DNA of 64,000 nt from Desmodus rotundus (taxonomy: Eukaryota; Chordata; Mammalia; Chiroptera; Phyllostomidae): the NCBI RefSeq assembly GCF_022682495.2, contig NC_071387.1:147008024-147072023 (forward strand), given 5' to 3'. The position numbers were made by a program, and so were the translations under genes. Of the stretch, positions 33,913-45,880 are shown piece by piece (position 1 is the first letter of the stretch; each line of letters opens with the position of its first letter). Below the pieces are notes generated by a model. The model was given only the letters and a program-made list of their open reading frames with translations, was not told where the DNA came from and did not search any database.

Positions 33913-34370
33913 TTTTTTGTGTCTTTAATTTTTCAAAACAATTTATTACCATAAAATTCTAAAAATTAAAACTTTTTTCTTGAGTGAGTTATTACAATTA
34001 TTAATCCACACTTGATTAAAACATTATTGATAATACATACTATTATTAAGCACAAAAAATATTTTACTGCAAATATATCTCATCGAAATGAATGGCATCT
34101 CCTGTTGTTGGTTTATCCTTTGGTTTGGTGCCCTGGAGGTGTGTACCTCAGAGAAGGCACTACATCAGATGCTGAACTGGTGAGGAAATACTCTTTTTTC
34201 TTATAGAGTAGACAAAGACCTGTAGTGAAAAGTGGTGGGGGAGAGGAAGGAAGATAACTTTTCAAGCAGGTGAGTTTTAGAAAAGAAAACACATAAAGCT
34301 GAGGATTCTGGTATTTATTTCCCTAAAACTCTTCGTGCCCGCCCACCATTGGAAGGGATTGCAAAACTCG
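33913..34370. other. No recognisable feature
   Basis: AT-rich spacer. Confidence 0.45.
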
Positions 34371-34374
34371 GAGG

Positions 34375-34540
34375 GGTCCTTGTGCCCGGTTGCAGAATAG
34401 GGGCCCATGCTGCCAACACTGCTCAGCTTACAAAAGAGGAACTTGAGCCCCAGAGAATGAAATCGTTTGTTCTAGTTTCCAATGGCGAATGAATGGCATA
34501 TCTGGGACTTGAGTCAAAGTCCCTGGACATGTATTTTGCT
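34375..34540 (-). repeat. MIR SINE (antisense, diverged)
   Basis: 'aaaagaggaacttgagcccc' and 'agagaatgaaatcgtttgtt' followed by 'gcatatctgggacttgagtc' follow the antisense MIR order. Confidence 0.6.
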
Positions 34541-34823
34541 GCTCTTTATTCTATGCTACAAGAGAAGCACTGTCACACTGCCAGTGGGAGATCACTTATG
34601 TCCTTTGTGGCATAAACTCACCTGCAGGCCTCGAATCATATTCCATGAATTACCTCACCCATTTGATGGGAAAAGAGAGAGCTGCATCTTCTAGTTCCAT
34701 GGGCCTTGCTGTGACGTTTTATTCATCATATTATGGAATTAATTTGTCTCTATGTCTGGAACCCTATCCTTCAGTCACCAAATAGCCTGAAAGTGATGGT
34801 CTCCCCACAGGAGCTAGTATTTC

Positions 34824-35323
34824 NNNNNNNNNNNNNNNNNNNNNNNNNNNNNNNNNNNNNNNNNNNNNNNNNNNNNNNNNNNNNNNNNNNNNNNNNNNNN
34901 NNNNNNNNNNNNNNNNNNNNNNNNNNNNNNNNNNNNNNNNNNNNNNNNNNNNNNNNNNNNNNNNNNNNNNNNNNNNNNNNNNNNNNNNNNNNNNNNNNNN
35001 NNNNNNNNNNNNNNNNNNNNNNNNNNNNNNNNNNNNNNNNNNNNNNNNNNNNNNNNNNNNNNNNNNNNNNNNNNNNNNNNNNNNNNNNNNNNNNNNNNNN
35101 NNNNNNNNNNNNNNNNNNNNNNNNNNNNNNNNNNNNNNNNNNNNNNNNNNNNNNNNNNNNNNNNNNNNNNNNNNNNNNNNNNNNNNNNNNNNNNNNNNNN
35201 NNNNNNNNNNNNNNNNNNNNNNNNNNNNNNNNNNNNNNNNNNNNNNNNNNNNNNNNNNNNNNNNNNNNNNNNNNNNNNNNNNNNNNNNNNNNNNNNNNNN
35301 NNNNNNNNNNNNNNNNNNNNNNN
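34824..35323. other. Assembly gap, 500 N
   Basis: Exactly 500 N. The round number indicates a placeholder, so the true length and content are unknown. Open frames crossing it are artefacts. Confidence 0.99.
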
Positions 35324-36438
35324 TGGCTCAATTCTTTGTGATGCCTTGTACTGGCCACCAAGGGTCACTCTTGCTCTTTTTGCTATTGAAAAAATATTTT
35401 TATTGACAAAAGGGCACTTAATCCCAGTCCTGATTCATAGATTCTAGTTCTAATTGCACATGGTTGAATCTTAACCATCTTTCTTTTTAAACATCACTTT
35501 AGCAACTTAGGGCTGCTAGTTTGGGTCTTGATGTTCAGGCTAATGACATAAAGAGGTAATAGCAACAGTGTGTAGATATGATGGATGTGAGCTTCTGTGC
35601 CCCACTCACCTGGGCCAGCTTATTTCTCATATTGGAGAAATTATTCTGACAATCCTCTATGCAGGTGACCATGCAGAGTCAATCAGTTGTAGATTCCTGT
35701 TAATAGGAATAAAATGCTGGTTATTTGTAGCAATAGTACCATATAACTGGAAAAGAGTCAAAAATGATTGTGAATTCCATCTTCTTACCCATATAAAGTC
35801 AGTTACAGAAGCAAAATATAGAGCATACTTTTGAGAAATAAATGTATTGTGGTAAGGAAACACATTGTCCCGGAATCTCAATGACAAGATCCTGTATTAT
35901 ATGGCATTATAGTTCATTCTTTTAAGTTTGAGCCTATAGATGGGGAAGGAGTCAATCAAACTAGATGTCACTAAAATAGATTTTCAGAGTCGATGTCAAT
36001 ACCTATTTGATGTCCATCTGGGTTCACAGGTAGAAATATGCTTTTGACAAATATGTATATTAATTTTTCTAGAATGTACATTCCTAGTTTAATGAAAGGA
36101 AATGATACTTGAGCCTCCCGGCAGGGGATTAGTCACATTCCAACTTCTTGTATCTATCCTTTCATCTGAGATTCACAAAGCAGGTTGGAAGCCTCAGAAT
36201 TGGATGCAACCTGATTTGATATGACCCAGTGCTGTGATCAAGAGATTAGACTCTGTGCTTACTGCAACTCTTTGAGTCCTTCAAAGTTCCTCTTTACTGG
36301 GGCAAACTGAGGTGAGTAAATTAAAGCTAAGGGCTGGGGTGAGATTGGGGAACTATGCTCACTGACACCCTCTCTCCTCATCTTACTCAAGAGGCATTAA
36401 TTTTTAATATTGCACATATATCTTTTGGATTGCTATAT
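35324..36438. other. No recognisable feature
   Basis: Unique-looking sequence after the gap. The frame at 35568-35834 plus shows no known domain. Confidence 0.4.
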
Positions 36439-36457
36439 TAAAATAAGGATGAGTATG

Positions 36458-36644
36458 GCCCTGACTGAGTAGCTCATTTGGCTAGAGTGTCATCCCTATA
36501 TGCCAAGGTGTCGAGTTCAATTCTCTGGTCAGGGCACATATGAGAATCAACCAATGAATGCATAAATAGTGGAACAACAAATCTACATTTCTCTCTCTCC
36601 CTTCCTCTCTCTCTCTGTAAGTAAGTAAATAAATAAAATGAAAT
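36458..36644 (+). mobile_element. tRNA-derived SINE, second bat subfamily ('gccaaggtgtcgagttcaat')
   Basis: tRNA-like head ('ctgactgagtagctcatttg', B-box 'gagttcaattctc'), then 'agaatcaaccaatgaatgca', TC-rich body, AAATAAAT tail. The target duplication of 18 bases, 36440-36457 versus 36645-36662, has 15 identical. The head differs from the other VES SINEs here, so it represents a distinct subfamily. Confidence 0.9.
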
Positions 36645-36724
36645 AAAATAAAAATGAGTGTGATCCTTAGCATAAAATGTTGCTTACTCTGTGGAAGCCA
36701 CATTGTGCCATAAAATGATCATAG

Positions 36725-36870
36725 ACTTTGAATCCTGATAGTTCTGTAATTTAATTTCTGGTTCTGGTAGGTATTAACTGTGTGACCTAAAGCAACTGTC
36801 TTAACAATTCTAAGACTTAGTTTGTATAGTATTAAACTGAAGAATAATAGCACTAATTTTCCAGGGTAAT
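36725..36870 (+). repeat. MIR SINE
   Basis: 'ttctggttctggtaggtatt', 'aactgtgtgacctaaagcaa' and 'cttaacaattctaagactta' follow the MIR sense order. Confidence 0.75.
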
Positions 36871-37139
36871 AATTTCCAGTGTTATAATTAAAATGTGGGT
36901 GTTTTCTTTTTGAGAGAGAAAGAGAGAGAAGGGGGGATGGGTACACAATACACACTCAATAAAAGTTGTAAACAATTGGAAGATGGAATATGATCCTTAG
37001 TTCCCCTTTAGAATTTTTCATGGGCCGTATCCTTACCAAATAAAAATGAAAATAAAAACCTTAAACTGCCCTGTTAGGTAACTACACTCTAGCCTCAGTG
37101 AAGTGAAGGAAGGTGGCTGTCCCAAAATAAATGCTATTT

Positions 37140-37215
37140 GATGTGCTAGATTTCTATTGATGCTGTAACAAACTACCACAAACTTAGTAGTCTAAAACAA
37201 CAGAATTTTCTAGTA
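37140..37215 (+). repeat. Fragment of the 'gctgctataacaaa' ancient repeat
   Basis: 'ttctattgatgctgtaacaa' and 'actaccacaaacttagtagt' match the beginning of the repeat at 1727 and 55735. Only the start is kept. Confidence 0.65.
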
Positions 37216-37676
37216 ATTTAAAGAGGATTTAAGTTAAGTGAATTCAAGGAACAGGTGCTGAAAGTGACTTTCCTGGATAACATTTCGCACATGTTCAAGG
37301 GGCATAATCTCTTCCTGTTGGGGTGGGTAGGGAAGAAGGAACAGGGTAATCTGTAGCATGCAGTAGGGTCATAGTTATTCTGGTTATCACTGGTAGGATA
37401 GAATTAAGTAAAAAGTGAAATTTTGTCACTCTAGCAACAGGTGATTATAAAGACAGCAGAATCACTGGGCTATTTAAAATGGTCCTGGAGAGCATACCTA
37501 CATAGGGAATAAAAGGGCCTGGACATCTAATCACAAACACATGGAAAACTCAAGGGTTTCCATGACAGCTTTGGAGGAATGCTGTGTCTCCTAATGTTTC
37601 AGGACAGGTGGCTCTGGACCAATCCCAAAACAGATTATCAGGGTTGGAGAGTTGAAGACCTAATGGAATCTTTTTA
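37216..37676. other. No recognisable feature
   Basis: Nothing beyond possible decayed repeat. No exon. Confidence 0.4.
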
Positions 37677-39180
37677 TGAAAAATTGTATTTTATTATTAT
37701 GCTATTACAGTTGTCCCAATTTTTCCCCTTTTGCTCCTCTCCACCCAGCAACCCCCACTCCCTCAGGTAATCCCCACACCATTGTTCATGTCCATGGGTC
37801 ATGTATATAAGTTCTGTGGCTACTCCATTTCCTGTACTGTACTTTACATCCCCATGGCTATTCTGTAACTACCCATTTGTACTTCTCATTCCCCCTTGCC
37901 TCTTCACCCATTCTCCCCCACTGCCCTCCCATCTGGCAACCATCAAAATGATCTGTATGTCCTCTGTTCTTCTTGTTTACTTAGTTTGTTTTTTAGATTC
38001 AGTTGGTGATAGATATGTATATATTGCCATTTTATTGTTCATACTTTTGATCTTCTTTTTAAAAAAATAAGTCCCTTTAACATTTCATATAATAATGGTT
38101 TGATGATGATGAACTCCTTTAGTTTTTTCTTGTTGGTGAAGCTCTTTATCCACCCTTCAATTTTAAACGATGTCTTTCCTGGGTAGAGCAATCTTGACTA
38201 TAGGCCCCTGCTTTCCATGATTTTGAATATTTCTTGCTGATCCCTTCTAGCCTGTAAAGTTTCTTTTGAGAAATCAGCTGACAGTCTTATGAGAATTCCC
38301 CTGTAGGTAACTGACTTCTTTTCTCTTGCTGCTTTTAAGATCCTCTTCTTATCTTTAACCTTTTGTATTTTAATTATGATGTATCTTGGGGTTGGCCTCT
38401 TTGCATCCATCTTGTTAGGGACTCTCTATGCTTCCTGGACTTGCATGTCTATTTCCTTCACCAAATTAGGGAAATTTTCTTTAATTATTTTTTCAAATAA
38501 ATTTCCAGTTTCTTGCTCTTTCTCTTCTCCTTCTGTACCCCTGTGATGCGAATGTTGGATCTCTTGAAGTTGCCCCAGAGACTGCCTATACTATCCTTGT
38601 GTTTTTGAATTCTTTTTTCTTCTTGTTGTTCTGATTGGTTGTTTTGTGCTTCCATATGTTCCAAATCATTGATTTGATTCTCAACTGCACCCACTCTACT
38701 GTTGTTTCCCTGTAAATTGTTCTTTATTTCAATTAGTGTAGCCTTCATTTCTGACTACATCTTTATTATGTTGCTGACGTCCTCACTAAGTTCCTTGAGC
38801 ATCCTTATAACCAATGTTTTGAACTCTGCATCTGAGAGATTGCTTATCTCCATTTTGTTTAGCTCTTTTTCTGAAGTTTTGACCTGTTCTTTCATTTGGG
38901 CCATGTTTGTTTATCTCCTCATTTTGGTAACTTCCCTGTGTTTGCTCCTGTGTATTAGGTAAAGCTGCTGATTCTTTCTTGGTAGTGTGGTCTACCTGTA
39001 GGGTCCAGTGGCAAAGCCTCCTTTATCACCCAAGCTGGGTACTTGAAGTATGCCCCTTCTGTGGGTCAAGTACACCCTCCTCTTGTAGTTGAGTCTTGAT
39101 TACTGTTGGCAGGTCAATGGGAGGAATTCACCCAGGGCAGTGAGCTGTAATGACTGGCTGTGACCACTGACCACCAATAG
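37677..39180 (-). mobile_element. HAL1-like element C, antisense, 5'-truncated in 5' UTR
   Basis: Read on minus: 5' UTR piece (39180-38950), ORF1 (about 38945-38070), then straight into the 3' UTR (38070-37690), ending at 'ttattattatgctattacag' on plus. No ORF2 lies between ORF1 and the 3' UTR. The plus-strand text 'aagtccctttaacatttcat' (38070) marks the ORF1 end and is shared with B and, inverted, with A and D. ORF1 fragments lie in the minus-strand frames 38198-38410 and 38485-38748. Confidence 0.82.
38070..38945 (-). pseudogene. L1/HAL1 ORF1 pseudogene (element C)
   Basis: Two minus-strand frames cover the coiled coil ('NDLEHMEAQNNQSEQQEEKR'), the RRM start ('KRSNIRITGVQKEK') and the RRM/C-terminal part ('IIIKIQKVKDKKRILKAA'). 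Stops and frame changes break it. It retains the segment deleted in D. Confidence 0.8.
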
Positions 39181-40055
39181 TATAGTTAGGAGAATTAAAT
39201 AGAAGGGCTGCTCAGATCAGAGATAGCCTGTAGGCCAATAACGTATAAGACCTCAGCATCTATTTTAACAATAGCCTGGGAAGCATGTCCATGTGAAATA
39301 TAAGGGTGCTAAAACAAAAGGGATGAGATAAAAGGCTCAAATAGCCACATACTTTGCTATGAGTGCATGGCCAAGGAGTTAGGATTTGATGTGCTGTTTT
39401 AAGCACTTGGAAGTGGCATTTGTCATCTGCAGGGTTGGCAAGTCTAAGCCTGAACTCAATGATGGCCTAGATTGTTAAAAATTTAGAAAACTGAAACTTC
39501 CCTGGAATACCACAAACATCTGAATAACTAAATAAATAGTCTGAAGACTCAGGGAAATGGGGGTGTTGGAATGATCTACTATTGCAACCTGCAAAACCAT
39601 TCTCTAACTATTCACCATGGCAGAGTCTAGAGCTTAATATGTACATTGATGTTTGACAATAAAAGGAAATTTTTAAGTTTTTAAAAACAATATTTTATAC
39701 CTGTAAAACTTCCTTCTTGAGTCTTCTTGTAAGGTTTTCAAATACTGTTTGTTAGAACATTTATCACAACAAACTGTGGAAATAACTTTATAAAGCATGG
39801 GAGTTATTTAGAATTAAAGACAGAACAAGATTTAGAATGAATGGCCATAGTTATGATATAAACCACCTAAGTGCCTTATGTAAAAATAAAATGTCATTAT
39901 TATAATACTATCCTCAAAATTAGATCCTTCGTAAAGTCTTTAAATAAATCGAACTTAAATAATTCCCATTGCAAAAGCCACCTTAATTTTGATTTGGTCA
40001 CTAAAACTCAAAGAATCCCATGAAAGCTCTATTCTTTTCTTTAAAAAAAAATAAC
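39181..40055. other. No recognisable feature
   Basis: AT-rich, no exon or recognised repeat. Confidence 0.4.
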
Positions 40056-40059
40056 ACTA

Positions 40060-40330
40060 TTTAACAATTGTATATCAGTTTATTTTCCAAAAGAATTTTA
40101 ATATGTTATTCATATGTTATATACACCTTTTTTTCAAATGCATATACATATGATTATAACTTAATTACTACTCACAAAGGAAATTCTCATACACCCATTA
40201 CTCAGGTCATGAAATGGTGCCCTGTCAGCACCCCCAACTTCCTGTTCGTGCCCAACTGACGCAATCATAGTCCTCTCCCCAGAGTGCACCACTCTTCTGG
40301 ATTTGCCTGCTCTTCTTTTTTTTTTTTTTT
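40060..40330 (-). mobile_element. L1M 3' UTR fragment, antisense
   Basis: 'cacccattactcaggtcatg', 'agcacccccaacttcctgtt' and 'gcaatcatagtcctctcccc' follow the L1M 3' UTR layout. A T run of 19 lies at 40316-40334. Confidence 0.6.
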
Positions 40331-40334
40331 TTTT

Positions 40335-40955
40335 GACATTTTGCTACTTGTATATGCAATTTTAAGCAGTCTAATTTATTTTTCCTGATTTTGCACTTTT
40401 TTTCAAAATTTTTATTTAAAAGTGTCAAGCCAACAGAAAAGTTGCAAGTGTAGTTAATTGAAAAGGACATTTCTGGCATAATTAAAGAAATTTAAATATG
40501 GGCTGAATATTAAATAATATTAAGAAATTTTAATTTTTCTTAAGTACAATGATGTTGTTTTGGCTAAGTAGAAAAATATTTTTAATTTTGGAAATACTAA
40601 AATATTTAGGAGTACATTCTTAAGATGTCATTAATTTACTTTAAAATATTTAAGTATAAACAATTGAGTTTTAAAAATCTATATGCTGCCCAACCTGTAG
40701 TAGGAGACAGAAGATTTTAGAATAAAACCTCATCATGCTTTGTCAACAACCATTATTTACTTACAAACAGCTCCTGGCTTGCCACTGGGTCCTGGTAGAG
40801 ACTAAGTGAATGGCTCTAAGTCACCAAGCAAGTATATGACCTCAACTGCCAATCATGAACAGGCGTTATCTAGTCCACTGAACCTTAAAATTGGACATGC
40901 ACAAGAACACTCTATTATATATGGGAGTTAAATATAGGGGCCAGGCCTGAGCAGG
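40335..40955. other. No recognisable feature
   Basis: Very AT-rich; nothing recognised. Confidence 0.4.
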
Positions 40956-40959
40956 CCCA

Positions 40960-42480
40960 ACAGGCAAAGTAAACTGTGTGATCAGGTGGCTCAGACCCCT
41001 GCAGTGCCTGCTCCTCGTGCTTCACTGCCTCTCCCCCAGCCGACCTCTGTGACTTTATGACTGGTTCTTTCTGGCCATTTAAAGGAAAAGGGAAAAGCAT
41101 GGGCCTGGTTATAGGTATATTTACCCCATATGCCAGGGGAAAACAGCTACTACACTACACTACACTCCTTCTGGGTGTGCTGGGGAGAAGGTGGACAGTG
41201 GTAAGGGGAAATTTTTCCAGTTGGCAGAAAGTAGGGTGGTACATCTATTGTCTACCTGGCACCATAGGAGAAATGGCCTAAGGTGCAAAACTACATTGAC
41301 TCATGGACAGGAACTTACACTTTGACCTGGTATTCAGAGATTAGAACAAATTGGAAAATTATTGAGAAAGAGTTCTGGGGAAAAGAGATGTGGATGCTCT
41401 TCTCAGAATGGCACAGAGTGTGAAGATATTTATGTCTCAGGTAAATCTGTACCAGGGGGCAACCACTTTTTAGGAGACCCTCAATCATCAGGTAGACAAG
41501 GTAACTCGTTCTTCAGATGTCAGCCTCTTTTCCCAACCCCTCTGGAACCTACCTCATGGATCCAGGTACAACATGGTGATAGCAGCTGGCGGATCTGGCT
41601 ACTCCTGTACTGAATGCCCAACCTTCTAGAACCAGAGGCTGATGCTGAACCCCCATATGATAACATTTACCCAAAGTCTAGCTGGCTACCTAGTGACAGA
41701 TAAATTCTATTTTATCACTCCCATCATGCAGAGTGTCTCACTTTGTCCTTATAGGGAAAATACACATTTCATAAAGGATTTGTCTTCTCTGCTGTAAGAT
41801 TTCTGATAGTACTACCATTTGTGGACTAACAGAATGCCTGCTTTGTTCATTGCCAGGGTATCTCATGCAATATCACCTCTGACCTGGGAACACCTTTTAC
41901 GGCAAAGGAAGTAAGGCAACAGCCTCATTCTCATGAAATGCATTGCTCTACCCTACATATCCCCCTGTGGTAGCTGTCTTAATAGATTGGTAGATCACTT
42001 GGTAAAGACTCAGACTCTCTTGGAGGATTGGAGTGCTGTCCTGTAGGATGAGATTCTTGCCTTAAACTTATAGCTAGTATATGGTGCTTTCTCTGAAGTC
42101 AGAATGCATCAAGGCAAGTGACAAAGTTGCAGTAGTCCTTCTCACTATTATCCCTAATCACACACTTGATGTTTTTGTTTTGCTTCAAATCCTCATGAAT
42201 GGTTAGTTAGAGGTCCTAGTGCCCCAGAAAGGAAACATAGTCATAGTTTTGATGAAGTAAAAAATAGGACCACCTCCAGGGCCGTTTGAGGATTTTCATG
42301 CTAATGAACCAACAGAGAATTGGGTCACTGTATGGGCTGGAGTAACTGATCCAAGTTAATTTCCAAAAAGAAATTGTGTTTCTGGTTCAGAATAGGGGAA
42401 AAGAAGATTGTGTTTGGAACCCAAGAGATTTCCATTGGAAGCATGACCAAGTTAACATCATTTTGTGTTAATTTGGGAGT
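40960..42480 (+). pseudogene. ERVL-type (class III) endogenous retrovirus internal region, pol remnant
   Basis: The plus strand shows the order of an ERVL-class internal sequence. Landmarks are 'catatgccaggggaaaacag' (41130), 'tctattgtctacctggcacc' (41245), 'tgttcattgccagggtatct' (41845) and 'cttttacggcaaaggaagta' (41895). The last two belong to the integrase catalytic core with its Asp-containing block. Frames are interrupted many times and no env-like region is seen; lack of env is usual for ERVL. An ancient, inactive fossil. LTR boundaries were not found. Confidence 0.7.
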
Positions 42481-42489
42481 TGAAAGAAA

Positions 42490-42890
42490 TGTGTGTCCCT
42501 TATGCTAGGGACATAAGTTTTTCGCCCATAAGAGGGGACAAAATGGGGGAAGGGGTGGACTCTGCTGTCTACCTGCCATTTGCCATTTCAGAGCTATCTT
42601 CATCTTTCTTCACCCTTGTCTGTGCCACAGGAAACTGACCTGTATGAATTACATAAACAAACCGTCTTAAACTCTGGCTTCCACCTGAGTTTGGCTAGTG
42701 GGAAGACCCAGTCAGAGAATGGAGAAAAAGCGGAAAGTGCGTTCATATTGTTCTCCTAGCCCTATCACTGTAGGTGGGAACCTCTGGCTAGCTGGCTCCC
42801 TTTACTACTTCTCTCAATAGTCTTTCTATGTGACTGACTCTCACTGAATGCTAGTCCTCTCTTCCTTCACCAGAGATGTAGGCAAAATAT
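42490..42890 (+). repeat. Ancient repeat, possibly the ERV 3' part or LTR
   Basis: Contains 'ttaaactctggcttccacct' and 'gagtttggctagtgggaaga', text shared by ancient eutherian repeats. It lies immediately after the ERVL pol remnant, so it could be its 3' region or an independent repeat. Confidence 0.4.
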
Positions 42891-43129
42891 ACTTGCAGGA
42901 GAAAATGTGTTTAATAGATGACAGAGTTTGGGGGCAGGGGCAGGTTTGGTCTTAATAAGGAGCTGGGAAAATTTTTCCATTGTAGTAGGAGGGAAGGCAG
43001 AGTATATGAACAGAAGTGCAGGCATGCTGATAAAGTTGTTGTTAGGCTATAGGAGCTGTGGTTGCTTTTATTTCCTTAGTGAATTAATAAATGTAAGTTC
43101 ATTAGCAAAGACTTCATAAACAGTACATT

Positions 43130-43251
43130 AAAAAGTATTAACCATAAAGAAAGAAATGATAACTTGAATATAGTTAAAAATAAGGATGTCTAATCATCAA
43201 AAGACACCGATAAAAGAGCGAGAAGAAAACATATCTCTATATCTATCTATC

Positions 43252-43293
<42 letters not shown>

Positions 43294-43570
43294 GTAAACA
43301 GTAAAGGGCACAGATTCAAGATATATTAAGAACTACAAATAAATAAGAAAAAGACAAGTAGCCTAATAAAAAAATGGACAGAATACTCAAACTAGTACTT
43401 GACATAAAATGATATCTAAATGGCTAAACACATATAGAAAAGTGCTCAATATCATTATTTATCTGAAAAATGCCAACTTAAATCACAGTGAAATACTATA
43501 CTCTCAAACAGCAATGGCTAAAATGTAAAAGACTGACAATAACAAGTGTTGATGGAGATTTGGACTTGAC
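43130..43570 (+). mobile_element. Ancient L1M ORF2 fragment, sense, with an internal microsatellite
   Basis: 'aaaaaatggacagaatactc', 'aagtgctcaatatcattatt' and 'cagtgaaatactatactctc' are sense ORF2 landmarks. A CTAT repeat expanded inside it at 43236-43293. Confidence 0.75.
43236..43293. repeat. (CTAT)n microsatellite
   Basis: Nearly pure tetranucleotide repeat, about 12-14 units. Confidence 0.97.
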
Positions 43571-45175
43571 TTAATGAAGTTCGGTTAGTTTAGTGTTACA
43601 GAGGGGTAGAGGCAAGGGAACTGAGCCTAAGGACCAAGAAGTGATTCTAGCATGGAATCTAAGCTAGTGAAGTGGGACATGAGTGTAGGAGGGAGGAGAT
43701 GCGCAGGGAAGAGATCAGTGATGGGTCATGATGTGCCTAAAGAAGTTTTGGGGGTTTTAACTCACTGCTGGTACTTACTATTAAGAACTTTCCATCTCTG
43801 CTCATCTTGTCTCCATGAATTGTACCTCAGAGAGACAGGGACATTAAATCCAGTGTTTTCAGGATGTACAGGAGGAGGTATCCACAAAATGCTTCTTGCC
43901 CTTGAGGATTCTTTTGTTCCTATTGAGTAGATAGATGCATGCTTTTACTATGTCAGTCTGCCGGCGTAAACACAACATTAATCTTTTTATACGATCTTGT
44001 ATGTATGTAAGTTAAAGGTATTCATTCCACAGGGAAGCGGCTGTGCAGCGGTAACTCCACGTCATGATGGAAGTGTGACAAGCTAATGGGAGGTGACTTT
44101 TGGAACGGCCACGCTGTCTTCAGTACTCATTTCGATAAACATAAACATTCACCCGGTGTTAAAAGTAAATAAATAATTTATATAATAAAGGAAGAACTAC
44201 TTTAATTATTCTGCTAAAGAGATTCTCAGGGTTGTTAGACAAGCTGCCAGGCTAACATATTGGCTTTTAAATTATTTCACTCATTCAGCCAGGAAAATGG
44301 TTTTATGTGTTTTTTCTCCCTTCCTGAATACAATAAAGAATGAAAGATAGCCAGCCTGGCTCATGAATACATAATGAACGGTGACTAGGAGAGATGAGTC
44401 TGGTAGCACCTCAAAGAGTAAATCAACTATGAATTACCCCCGTGTTAATTTTCTGCTCAGTAAGATGCCATTGTTCTGAAGCGGAGGCAACATATAAAGA
44501 CTTTCATTCTTTGGGGAGTTGCAGGGCAGGTGCAAATGTTCTCATCAAGTATCACCTGCAAGGGCTAGGCACTCTGGCTGCAGTGTTTTGCTTGCTTTTT
44601 CTCAAAGTATGTTGTTCTCTGCCTCCAAAAAATTGTATTTTTATTTCTTTCACAGTACAACTGAAATCTATTTTTTATGAAGACTTCTTAAACAAAGGGA
44701 TTCCATACCATTTCCTTCTTTTCAATTAATATCACATGGTTTATCACTGTTATTAATCTATTATAACTGAGAATCAACCTATTATATTCTTGTTTTATTT
44801 TCAGGTTTCAATTTTATACCACTTGTTTCTCCAATTACACCATAAAATCCTTGAAATCCAGGGCATTGTCTGGATATTTCCCTCATTTTGCATATCAGTA
44901 TTTTACACTCAATGTCTTTGTTTAATAGTTAGATGAGTGGAAATATGGATGATGGGTAGATGGATGGTTGAATGAATGAATTTAAACATAACTGTGTACT
45001 TGATTTGGTGAATGGGTGGGATAAAAGAGTATGACAAAATATTAATATATCAGGCTATATTTTTTGTATTTGTTATTGCTATTATTTGTAGAAGCAAACT
45101 GGCCAATTTCTTAGTTCATTAAGTATTTTAAATCCAAGTAATAAAAGCCGCAAATTAGGAAAGGCTATATTCACC
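43571..45175. other. No recognisable gene; degenerate (GATG)n at 44930-44980
   Basis: Unique-looking sequence with a small GATG/GAAT-rich patch. Frames 43652-43930 and 44442-44729 plus show no known domain. Confidence 0.4.
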
Positions 45176-45179
45176 AAAC

Positions 45180-45819
45180 ACCATGTAATATGAAAAACAG
45201 AGACATTTATTGAAGAGGATACAAGATACAAGAAACATTGTACATAGGACAATGATGCCTCAGTCCTCTTCAATGGAGGCACCTTGGGACCTCACACAGT
45301 TTTCCCAATCGCCATCAGCTGCCTCGTCATATTTTCCTGGATCTCATCAACAGTCTTATATCTCTTCCCTCCCTTTCAAAGGTGATGTTAGTTTTGGGAA
45401 AAGCCAGAAGTCACAGGGCACCACATCTGGGCTATAGGGGGGCTGAGTCACCTGGGTGATTTGATGTTTCACCAAAAGACTGCATGAGATGTGATGCATG
45501 AGCAGGAGCATTGTTGCGATGAAGCTGCTAATCAACAGTTGCCCATAGCTGCAGCCTTCTGAATCATCTGAATAGTTTCTGTGGAGGAATGTTCAAGCTT
45601 AACCCAAGATTTTATGCAGATTCACTGCTTTACTCACTCAGTCATTTCACATGCTCACTCAACAGTGTCTACCGCCCACACTGACTAGCAGTGAAGTTGT
45701 CATTGTTCATGCATGAGCATTCCAGCCCACTCTCCTTGGCTGCCAGGTTGCCACATCGATGTTGTGACAACCATTTCAGTTACATTAACAATGGCTGGAC
45801 TTTTTCTGGACAGACCTCA
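45180..45819 (-). mobile_element. Mariner copy 3, same internal deletion as copy 2, left TIR lost
   Basis: Starts abruptly at 'ccatgtaatatgaaaaacag', the inner part of the left end; the first ~30 bp of TIR are missing. The right end is intact: 'ctggacagacctca' to 45819, followed by TA (45820-45821). The junction 'gattcagaaggctgcagcta' on minus (about 45575-45551) joins the two sides of a 232-bp segment still present in copy 1 (6537-6768). Transposase remnant on the minus strand only. Confidence 0.87.
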
Positions 45820-45825
45820 TATATA

Positions 45826-45880
45826 TAGCTCTATATCTTTATCTTTCTATATCTCTATATCTCTATCTATCTATATCCAA
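45826..45880. repeat. TATC/TCTATA-rich simple repeat next to mariner copy 3
   Basis: Imperfect ATCTCTATATCT units directly following the TA target site of the mariner. Confidence 0.9.

Noticed and set aside
34733..35368. Long open frames (184-202 codons) across the gap
   Set aside because: They consist almost wholly of unknown residues from the 500-N gap.
43236..43293. CRISPR-like regular repeats
   Set aside because: Simple tetranucleotide microsatellite without spacers; this is eukaryotic DNA.
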